Below, piece after piece: positions 1-6,919 of a stretch of DNA of 64,000 nt; position 1 is the first letter of the stretch, and each line of letters starts with the position of its first letter. This DNA comes from Thermoleophilaceae bacterium (GTDB lineage Bacteria; Actinomycetota; Thermoleophilia; Solirubrobacterales; Thermoleophilaceae). A program made the translations under genes and the position numbers. A model generated the notes under the pieces. That model saw only the letters and a program-made list of their open reading frames with translations. It was not told the DNA's origin and searched no databases. The DNA lies in NCBI GenBank assembly GCA_030447905.1, contig JAUJNZ010000007.1:2263-66262 (forward strand), in the 5' to 3' direction.

Positions 1-1136
1 CCGTCCACGCCGTCTGAGACCTTCTCGGCCATTCCCCCGATGTCGCTACAGATCACCGGCCGGCGGTTCGCGAACGCCTCCTGGATGACGAGCGGGGAAT
101 TCTCCCACCAGATGGACGGGACCACGACCCAGTCGACGGCTGCCATGAGCTCGCCGACGCGTTCGGGCGCGTAGGCGCCCACCTGGGTCACGTCGTCGCC
201 CGCCCGGTCGATCAGCGCCCGCACGCGGTCGCGGAATCCGTGCTCCTGGAGGTCGAGGTTGGCGCCGTGCAGCCGCAGGTGGGGGCGGACGGCCGGCCCG
301 GTCGTCTCGTCTCCGGGCCCGCCCCCTTGCTCACGCAGCCGCTCGAGCGCGGCCAGGAGCACGTCGATCCCCTTGTAGGGATTGAGCTGGCCGAAGAAGC
401 CGAGCGTGGCGTGCGGCGGCTCACGCTCGACCTCGGGCGGCGGCCCGGCGCGCCGCCCGTAGTCCTCGAGCAGGATCCGCTCGCGCGGGATGCCCCACTC
501 GACGAACCGCTCGAGCAGCACGGCGCTGGGGGCGATGAACAGGTCGACGAGCCCGAGCTGCGCCTGGATGAAGCGCCTGCGCAGGAAGAAGCTCTGCGGG
601 GACGTGTCGGGAAAGCACTCGTGGCATCGCCGCGGCGACTCGTGATCGCAGAGGGAATGGTCCATGGTCCTGACCATCTGGCCCTTGTGGTGGCAGATCG
701 GGAGGAACTCGTGCAGCGTGTAGACGATCGGCACGCCGGGCAGCGTCCGCCGGACCTCGCGGATGGTGTCATAGCCCAGGAAGAGCGTGTGCTGGAAGTG
801 GACGACGTCGGGGCGGACGGCGAGCAGGAACTCGCGGAGGTCCTCGGTGTAGAAGCGCTTGTCGAGGCGCATCGTTCCGTTGAGCCAGTCGAAGTCGTAG
901 CCATCGGGATAGACGAAGTACTCGTCGTCCGCGCCGTCGACGGTGGCGAACCGGGTCTCGGCATGCGGCCGGGCGCTCCGCGACTGGGGCGGTCCGCTGC
1001 GGGCGAGGAAGATCGAGTCCCACTCGCGCGAGTCTCGGAGGGCGAGATGCAGTTCGTAGGCGTAGGCCTCGGCTCCTCCGGGCCGGACCTTCGGGTGGTT
1101 GTGGGAGATGAGGAGGACCCGTCGCGCGTCCCTCAC
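1..1136 (-). CDS. Glycosyltransferase family 4/1, 3' end beyond window
   Basis: A GT-B fold glycosyltransferase likely to transfer a sugar from a nucleotide donor onto a surface-glycan intermediate at the cytoplasmic membrane. It opens with VLLISHNHPKVRPGGAEAY, the acceptor-side glycine-rich loop of GT4 enzymes, followed by DVVHFQHTLFLG and YTLHEF. The C-terminal half has FFGQLNPYKGIDVLL and an E-x7-E-like donor site in PLVIQEAFANRRPVICSDIGG. The reading frame is open to the left edge, so at least 378 residues are present and the C-terminus is missing. The start is the GTG that overlaps the upstream gene's stop as GTGA. It is the last visible gene of the glycan operon. Family assignment is firm; the sugar and acceptor cannot be read from sequence. 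Confidence 0.88.
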   Translation of the reverse strand, partial: MRDARRVLLISHNHPKVRPGGAEAYAYELHLALRDSREWDSIFLARSGPPQSRSARPHAETRFATVDGADDEYFVYPDGYDFDWLNGTMRLDKRFYTEDLREFLLAVRPDVVHFQHTLFLGYDTIREVRRTLPGVPIVYTLHEFLPICHHKGQMVRTMDHSLCDHESPRRCHECFPDTSPQSFFLRRRFIQAQLGLVDLFIAPSAVLLERFVEWGIPRERILLEDYGRRAGPPPEVEREPPHATLGFFGQLNPYKGIDVLLAALERLREQGGGPGDETTGPAVRPHLRLHGANLDLQEHGFRDRVRALIDRAGDDVTQVGAYAPERVGELMAAVDWVVVPSIWWENSPLVIQEAFANRRPVICSDIGGMAEKVSDGVD

Positions 1137-1918
1137 GGGGTCGTCTCCCTGAGCTCGTAGATCTCCGCGAGGCGCTGCTGGCAGACGACCGTGAGGCCCT
1201 TTGTAGCCGACCGGCGCACGCGCTCGTCCACGTGCTCGCTCGGGCGATCGCTCTTCAAGAGGACGAGGTAGCGCGCTCCCCCGTCGTGCGCCTCTGCGAT
1301 CCTCCTCAACACGTCGTCGGCGGAGGGAGTGACTTCGCCGTCGGGGGGCTCGAGCGCCCAGCGCGGACGGTCGCCCGCGTCCACGGCCTCCGCGGCCCTC
1401 CCGACGAGCAGCACTCCGTCCGAGTCGGGCAGAAGGAAGTCGATGAGCGCGCTCACCTGTGGAAGGGTCCGCGCCGCATCGAGTTCCTGGCTGCCGAGTT
1501 CCAGCGACGCCGCGATGGCGGGCTCGAGCGCGTAGACGCCGCAGGCGTCGGGATCGTCCACCACCTGCTCGCAGCGCTCGGCGAGGTACTCGCGCAACTC
1601 GGGGTAGTGGTCGAGCCACCAGCTCGCGGTAGCCGGTAGGACGAAGTACTCGGCACCCTTCAGGCGCAGGTCCTCCAGCTGCTCGACGGCTTCGTTTCCA
1701 TCGGCGGGGTGGTAGCCGGCGTAGAGGCCGGTCCTCGTCTGGGGGAAGTGCTGGAGGTCCCGCCCCTGGACCTCCAACAGGCGGCTGTCGCCCCGGGTGA
1801 CGACGAGCGCATGAGCGCCCGGCCTGAGGTGGCGGCGAAGATGGCCGTGGACTCGCTCGACCAGGCGGCGATAGCCCCCGTGGGAATCCCCGGTGGTGCC
1901 TTCGCCTGACCTCGTCAC
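1133..1918 (-). CDS. Unknown protein made of two copies of a WWLDHY domain
   Basis: A protein of about 261 residues with no recognised enzyme motif. Residues about 16-131 contain ALVVTRGDSRLLEV, LQHFPQ, YAGYHPADGNEAVEQL, LKGAEYFVLPAT and WWLDHYPELREYL. The same order of motifs forms the C-terminal domain of the neighbouring fused glycosyltransferase. Residues about 155-256 look like a second, degenerate copy (VLLVGRAAEAVD, GGARYLVLLKSD) that lacks WWLDHY. There is no signal peptide or membrane segment. The start chosen is a GTG 47 bp after the upstream stop; no ATG exists in this frame nearby, so the N-terminus is uncertain. Its place between two glycosyltransferase genes suggests a glycan-related binding or accessory role, which is only an inference. 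Confidence 0.7.
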   Translation of the reverse strand: MTRSGEGTTGDSHGGYRRLVERVHGHLRRHLRPGAHALVVTRGDSRLLEVQGRDLQHFPQTRTGLYAGYHPADGNEAVEQLEDLRLKGAEYFVLPATASWWLDHYPELREYLAERCEQVVDDPDACGVYALEPAIAASLELGSQELDAARTLPQVSALIDFLLPDSDGVLLVGRAAEAVDAGDRPRWALEPPDGEVTPSADDVLRRIAEAHDGGARYLVLLKSDRPSEHVDERVRRSATKGLTVVCQQRLAEIYELRETTP

Positions 1919-1964
1919 CTCGGGCGCCGGCGTCGACGGGGAGCGTTCACCGCGACCTCCGGCC

Positions 1965-4505
1965 TCATGCCGTACGCTCGGCCGCCGGTCCCGCCGACGC
2001 GGCTTCGGGTGCCTGTGGTGCGAGGAGCGGGAAGACCACGCAGGCGTCGTGGCGCGCAACCGCCGCGTCCGGGGCTCCGAGGTGCAGCGCGAGACCCTGG
2101 TAGTGGTCGAGCCACCAGTACGACGACCGAGGAAAGGCCAGGTACTCAGCGCCCGCCTCGCGGAGCGCGAGCAGTTGACCGATCGCATCCTCGCTGTCGG
2201 CCGGGTGATGCCCGGCCCACACGCCTTCCGGCGTGCGTGGGAAGTGCCACCCCTCGACCCCGTCCAGGTTGACGAGCCGGTCGTCTCCCTTGGACACGAC
2301 GAGTACCGTCGAGCCGGCCGGGACGACCTCAGGGACGCGGCGGCGGAAACTATCCACGAGAGCCTCGTAAGCAGGGTCCTCGCGCCGTCCGTAGGGCTGC
2401 CACGGCTCGCCCCACTTCTCCTGGAAGCGCTCGCGGTTGCGGGCGATGACCCGGCTGTACTCGCCGTCAGCGAAGAGCTTGCCGAACGATGCCTCGCCAA
2501 AGTGATGCACGAGCACATCCTCGGCGCACAGGAGCCGCAGCCCCGCGCGCCGCGCCCGCTGCGAGTAATCGTCGTCTTCGAGCGTGCCGAGACCGAACCG
2601 GTCGTCCAGGGGACCCAACGTCTCGTAGGACTCCCGCGACATGGCCAGGCAGAACATCGTCAGGGTGGGGATCTCGAAGGCCCGGCCGCGGAAGTGATCG
2701 CCACGGCGACGCGCCTCTCGCAGGAAACCTCCCCACGTCTCGTACTCGACGGGTACCTCGGCCTCGTTGCCGATCCGGTTGGTGACCGGGCCGACAAGCG
2801 CGCCGGGGTCGCCGCCGAGGTGGGCGAGGAGGCGGGCGAGCCACCCGGGCGCCACCATCGTGTCGCTGTTGAGCAGGACGAGCGAGTCGCCGCGGGCGAC
2901 GGCGAGGCCCTGGTTGCACGCGGTGGGAAAGCCGAGGTTGCGCCGGTTCGCGATCGCCTTCACGCGCGGGTCGCGCTCTGCCAGTTCGAGCAGATGCTCG
3001 ACGCTTCCGTCGCTCGATCCATTGTCGACGACGATGACCTCGAGCAGCTCGGCGTCGCCGGCGGCGAGCACCGTCTCGAGGCAGAGCCGTGTGAACACGT
3101 TGCTGTCGAAGGAGACAACCACGACGCTTGCGGAGCCTTCCGGGGCGGTCGATTGATTCGGTGCCGGCCGGCTTACGTGACGGACGCTCCCATTCGACTC
3201 GAGGACCGCCGCCACCGTCGCCGGGGGCAGCACCGTCGGCCGCCGCGACACCGGCGTCAGACTCATGTTGTAGGGGAAGGGAAGCCCCGGACGGAGCTCT
3301 CCGGGGCCGCTCGCCGAGCTGGGATGCACGGGGAGTCCCAGGTGCTCGAGGATCTGTCCGAGTACGACCTCGGGGGCGAAGAACTCGCGCGCGGTGTCGC
3401 GGGCCGCGCGGCGGTGTCGTTCGGGCTCGCGGTCGATCCGCTCGACGGCGTCGATCACACCCTCGGCCGACGAGAACGCGAACAGGCCCTCCCCGGTGGG
3501 AAGCACCCGGCCGAAGCCGGTGTCCTGTACGACGATCGGCCGCCCGCTGGCCAGATAGGTCGCGCTGCGATCGCTGAACCAGCCGGTCCGCATGCGGACG
3601 TTCTGATCCTTGGCCGCGCTGAACTCCCCGTAGGAGCTGCCGATGTACTCGCGGTAAGCGTCGAGGTCGGTCGAGAAGTCGAGCGCGTGGAGCACCCTCC
3701 ACCCGCGATCCTCGAGCATTTGCCGGTTCTCGTCCTCATAAGAGCTCAGCGCAAGCTCGAAGCGCGGTCCGAGCTCGGTCGGCAGGTCGAGGAACTTCTC
3801 GAACTCGTGGTGCTTGCTCCAGGTGTAGACGTCTCCGCCGACCTCGACGTTGCGCCACTGCTGGCGCCAGTTCCCGATCGTGGTGAACCTCTCGTGAGCC
3901 GGTGGCCCGCTCGTCTGCCAGAGGTCCACCGCGACGGGTTGGCGGGTCGGGAGAAAAGGGAACCGCTGCGATACGGGGAGGCCGCAGTCGTCGGCGCCGA
4001 GGTTCTCGGCGAACGTGAAAAACGCGCAGTGCGGCTCGAGGAACTCGTACGTCGGCTGATACCCGCCGGCGAGCTCGTGCTGTAGCTGGACGGGATCCGT
4101 CTCGAGGTAGACGAGGCGGTCGGTAGCCCACAGCTCGGGCCGCGGCTCGGTACCCCCGTGCAGGTCCAGGATCATGGCCGCCGAGCCATAGAGGCGCTCG
4201 AGCTCCCGTTCGCTCAGGCCGAGCACGCGCCCGTCGTCGTGCAGGGCGTGAAAGGCCCACCGGTCGCCGAGGTCGAAGCGCCGCAGCACGTTCCCAATGA
4301 AGTTCGCCGCCAGGGCCGCGCCGTCGTCCTCCTCGCGCGCCATGAGCATTGACGGCGTCCGCCCGTGGGTTTCGACGTAGTAGGTCTCGTAGCCGAGTCG
4401 CTCGAACCCGAGCAGGTAGTGCAGCGTCTGCCACACGACGCCGGCCACCGGCATCTTCGTCATCATCCCGAGGACGACGATCCGAGGGCGGGGGCCTCTG
4501 TTCAT
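1965..4505 (-). CDS. Fused GT4-like and GT2 glycosyltransferase with C-terminal WWLDHY domain
   Basis: A three-part protein of 846 residues. Residues 1-400 form a GT-B-like domain, with GWFSDRSATYLASGRP and IVVQDTGFGRVLPTGEGLFA near 308-343 as the nucleotide-sugar side. Residues about 457-700 are a GT2 (GT-A) domain with VVVVSFDSN, VIVVDNGSSDGSVEHL, the metal-binding region LLNSDTM near 544-550, and GLGTLEDDDYSQRARRAG as the catalytic-base region. Residues about 715-828 carry the WWLDHY domain also found in the next gene. No membrane segment is seen, so it should act in the cytoplasm. Its ATG overlaps the stop of the ABC exporter gene (ATGA), so the two are probably translated together. Two transferase modules in one chain could add two successive sugars. 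Substrates are unknown. Confidence 0.88.
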   Translation of the reverse strand: MNRGPRPRIVVLGMMTKMPVAGVVWQTLHYLLGFERLGYETYYVETHGRTPSMLMAREEDDGAALAANFIGNVLRRFDLGDRWAFHALHDDGRVLGLSERELERLYGSAAMILDLHGGTEPRPELWATDRLVYLETDPVQLQHELAGGYQPTYEFLEPHCAFFTFAENLGADDCGLPVSQRFPFLPTRQPVAVDLWQTSGPPAHERFTTIGNWRQQWRNVEVGGDVYTWSKHHEFEKFLDLPTELGPRFELALSSYEDENRQMLEDRGWRVLHALDFSTDLDAYREYIGSSYGEFSAAKDQNVRMRTGWFSDRSATYLASGRPIVVQDTGFGRVLPTGEGLFAFSSAEGVIDAVERIDREPERHRRAARDTAREFFAPEVVLGQILEHLGLPVHPSSASGPGELRPGLPFPYNMSLTPVSRRPTVLPPATVAAVLESNGSVRHVSRPAPNQSTAPEGSASVVVVSFDSNVFTRLCLETVLAAGDAELLEVIVVDNGSSDGSVEHLLELAERDPRVKAIANRRNLGFPTACNQGLAVARGDSLVLLNSDTMVAPGWLARLLAHLGGDPGALVGPVTNRIGNEAEVPVEYETWGGFLREARRRGDHFRGRAFEIPTLTMFCLAMSRESYETLGPLDDRFGLGTLEDDDYSQRARRAGLRLLCAEDVLVHHFGEASFGKLFADGEYSRVIARNRERFQEKWGEPWQPYGRREDPAYEALVDSFRRRVPEVVPAGSTVLVVSKGDDRLVNLDGVEGWHFPRTPEGVWAGHHPADSEDAIGQLLALREAGAEYLAFPRSSYWWLDHYQGLALHLGAPDAAVARHDACVVFPLLAPQAPEAASAGPAAERTA

Positions 4506-6919
4506 CGGGTTGGCTCGGCGGGAGCCTCGGCCTGATCGCTTAGCTCGGCGTCCTCCTGGCCCGGTGCCCGATGGCCGGGCGGCGCCGAGAACGGGTCGGG
4601 GGGGACACCGCCGTTTGACCCCTTCAGTCGGGCCGCCCGATCGGGGTCGAGGCGGGCGCGGACCGTGCGGCCGGCGGTGCGCCGGACCGACCCTAGGAAG
4701 ACGCGTGCCCGCAGGGCCCCGGCAAACAGCGCTTCGGTGGGAGTCGCGCGCACGTCCTGAAGAGCCCGGATATCTCCGGTTGAGGCCATGGAGGGGCCAG
4801 GCGACCTCTGCGGAACTGGTCCCGCTTCGGGCGCGGCGCTCACCGCCGGGTCGCCGTCCGGAGCCGCCTCCGGCTCCGCGGCGCCGAGCGCGTCGAAGTC
4901 GCCAGCCGCCAGGGCTTCTTCCCGGGTCTCCGCGGGTTCCTCGCCATCGTCTGACCCCGGGGGCGCTGTGGCCGGATGGACGTCGAAGTCACCGGCGGTA
5001 TCGACGTCGGCCGGCGGGACCGATCTCCCACCATCGGCCGAAGCTCCGGCCGCGGCCGCGTCGCTGCCCGGTGCCGCCGCACCGTCCGAGGCCGCCAGGG
5101 CCTCCTCTCCGGCCTGAGCCGCCCGCCGCCGGCGCCGCTGTCGCGTCTGGGCGTCGTAGAGCTGGCGGTAGATCCCGCCAATCTCGACGAGCTCATCATG
5201 GGTCCCCTGCTCGACGATCTGCCCGTCGCTCATGACGAGGATCAGGTCGGCGTCACGGATCGTGGAGAGCCGGTGGGCGACCATGAAGGAGGTCCGGCCC
5301 TCCATCAGCTCGTCGAGCACGTCGAGGATGACGCTCTCGGTCTTTGAGTCGATCGACGATGTCGGCTCATCGAGGATCAGGATCGGGGCGTCGCGGACGA
5401 AGGCGCGCGCCACCGAGACCCGCTGGCGCTCTCCGCCGGATAGCTGCGCTCCGCGCTCGCCCAGCTCTGTCTCGTAGCCCTCGGGAAGCGATTCGATGAA
5501 GTCGTGGACGTTGGCCGCCTTGGCCGCGGCGACGACCTCATCGTCGGTCGCCTCGAGTCGCCCGTAGCGGATGTTGGCGGCGATCGTCCCGCTGAACAGC
5601 AGCGGCTCCTGGAGCACGACGCTGATCTGGTCTCGCAGCGCGGCGAGCTTGATCTTGCGTATGTCGACATCGTCGACGAGGACGCGGCCCGACTGGGGGT
5701 CATAGAAGCGGATCAGGAGGTTGGTCAGCGTCGTCTTGCCCGCACCCGTCGCGCCCACGAGGGCTACCCGCTGGCCGGGCTCGGCGGTGAAGGAGACGCC
5801 CTTGAGGGTGTCGGCCCTCCCCTTGTAGGAGAAGTGGACGTCGTCGAAGGCGATCTTGCCCCTGGCTCGGTCGATGTCGATCGCGTCGGGTGCATCCTTG
5901 ATCTCCTGCTCGGTGTCGAGGAGGTCGAGCGACGAGTTGAACTGGACGAACTGCTCGTTGAGCTCTCCGATCGTGTTGCTGATCTCTTCGAGCGGCTGGT
6001 AGACAGCGGCGACGTAGGCGATGAGCACGAGCAGCTCCCCCACGGTGATCTTGCCTTGGAGCACATGAAGGGCGCCGAAGCCGAGGACTATGCCGGTGCC
6101 GAGGGCCGTGGCGGTGGAAACCCCCAGGGAGAACATCGTCTGGCGCACCGTGAGCTTGACGCGCTCGTCCACCGCAACCTCGCCCTGCTCCCTGAACCGG
6201 CGGAACTCGTGATTTTCCCGCCCGAACGAGACGATCACCCGCAGCATCCCCATCGCCTCGTGCACGATCGACAGCGACTGCCATTCGAGTGACTGCACGC
6301 GCTGCAGCCGCGGCACGATCTTGGTCCCGTAGATACCGAGCGAGTACCAGATCAGCGGGACCGCGACCAAGGAGGCCAGGGTTACCTGCCAGTCGATGAA
6401 GGCGGCGACGACGAGCATCCCGATCAGCGTTAGGCAGGCCTGGAGGATCGGGGGAAAAGCGACGACGATCCCGCCGATCGCTGCCGCCTGCATGTTTATC
6501 TGCTGCATGAGCTGACCGGTCAGGCGGCTGTCGTGGAAGGTCAGCGACAGCCCTTGGGCATGCCGGAATAGGTCGCTGCGCAGATCGAGGGCCATGTTCT
6601 GCTCGGTCTTGGAATTGACCCAGTCGGCGACGACGTTCATGGCCTGGGTGAGCACTGTGAGCGAGAAGCCGAGGAGCACGGCGACCATCAGGAGCTTGTA
6701 GGTGTCCGTGTCCTCGCCGAAGATCGCGCGGATGAGCCCAGGCGCCTTCTTGTCGCCCACCACGCCGTCGACCACGAGGGCGAGCGGCCATGGCTCGGCC
6801 AGAGCCAGGGCGGCTGCGGCGAACGTCGAGAGGATCGAAACGAAGATCAGCTTCCGGTGCGGCCGCAGGTACGGGAAGGTTCGCGGTAGCGTCGTCCAGA
6901 TTCCGAACGCGTTCTTCAC
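4502..6919 (-). CDS. ABC exporter, fused permease and ATPase, with long C-terminal tail
   Basis: An MsbA/lipid-exporter type half-transporter that works as a homodimer and couples ATP hydrolysis to export of a lipid-linked or glycan substrate. Residues 20-310 are the six-helix membrane domain. The ATPase follows with Walker A GATGAGKTT near 389-397, signature LSGGERQR at 493-500, Walker B LILDEPTSSID near 514 and the H-loop MVAHRLST. About 210 residues after the ATPase (595-805) are low-complexity and rich in Ala, Asp, Glu, Pro and Gly; most family members end soon after the ATPase. The gene overlaps both neighbours by 4 bp, tying it to the glycosyltransferases. The substrate is inferred from context only. 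Confidence 0.92.
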   Translation of the reverse strand: MKNAFGIWTTLPRTFPYLRPHRKLIFVSILSTFAAAALALAEPWPLALVVDGVVGDKKAPGLIRAIFGEDTDTYKLLMVAVLLGFSLTVLTQAMNVVADWVNSKTEQNMALDLRSDLFRHAQGLSLTFHDSRLTGQLMQQINMQAAAIGGIVVAFPPILQACLTLIGMLVVAAFIDWQVTLASLVAVPLIWYSLGIYGTKIVPRLQRVQSLEWQSLSIVHEAMGMLRVIVSFGRENHEFRRFREQGEVAVDERVKLTVRQTMFSLGVSTATALGTGIVLGFGALHVLQGKITVGELLVLIAYVAAVYQPLEEISNTIGELNEQFVQFNSSLDLLDTEQEIKDAPDAIDIDRARGKIAFDDVHFSYKGRADTLKGVSFTAEPGQRVALVGATGAGKTTLTNLLIRFYDPQSGRVLVDDVDIRKIKLAALRDQISVVLQEPLLFSGTIAANIRYGRLEATDDEVVAAAKAANVHDFIESLPEGYETELGERGAQLSGGERQRVSVARAFVRDAPILILDEPTSSIDSKTESVILDVLDELMEGRTSFMVAHRLSTIRDADLILVMSDGQIVEQGTHDELVEIGGIYRQLYDAQTRQRRRRRAAQAGEEALAASDGAAAPGSDAAAAGASADGGRSVPPADVDTAGDFDVHPATAPPGSDDGEEPAETREEALAAGDFDALGAAEPEAAPDGDPAVSAAPEAGPVPQRSPGPSMASTGDIRALQDVRATPTEALFAGALRARVFLGSVRRTAGRTVRARLDPDRAARLKGSNGGVPPDPFSAPPGHRAPGQEDAELSDQAEAPAEPTR

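Noticed and set aside
1893-4085. A 730-codon open frame on the plus strand
   Set aside because: It lies opposite the fused glycosyltransferase, whose GT2 and GT-B motifs are clear. The plus-strand translation shows no motif.
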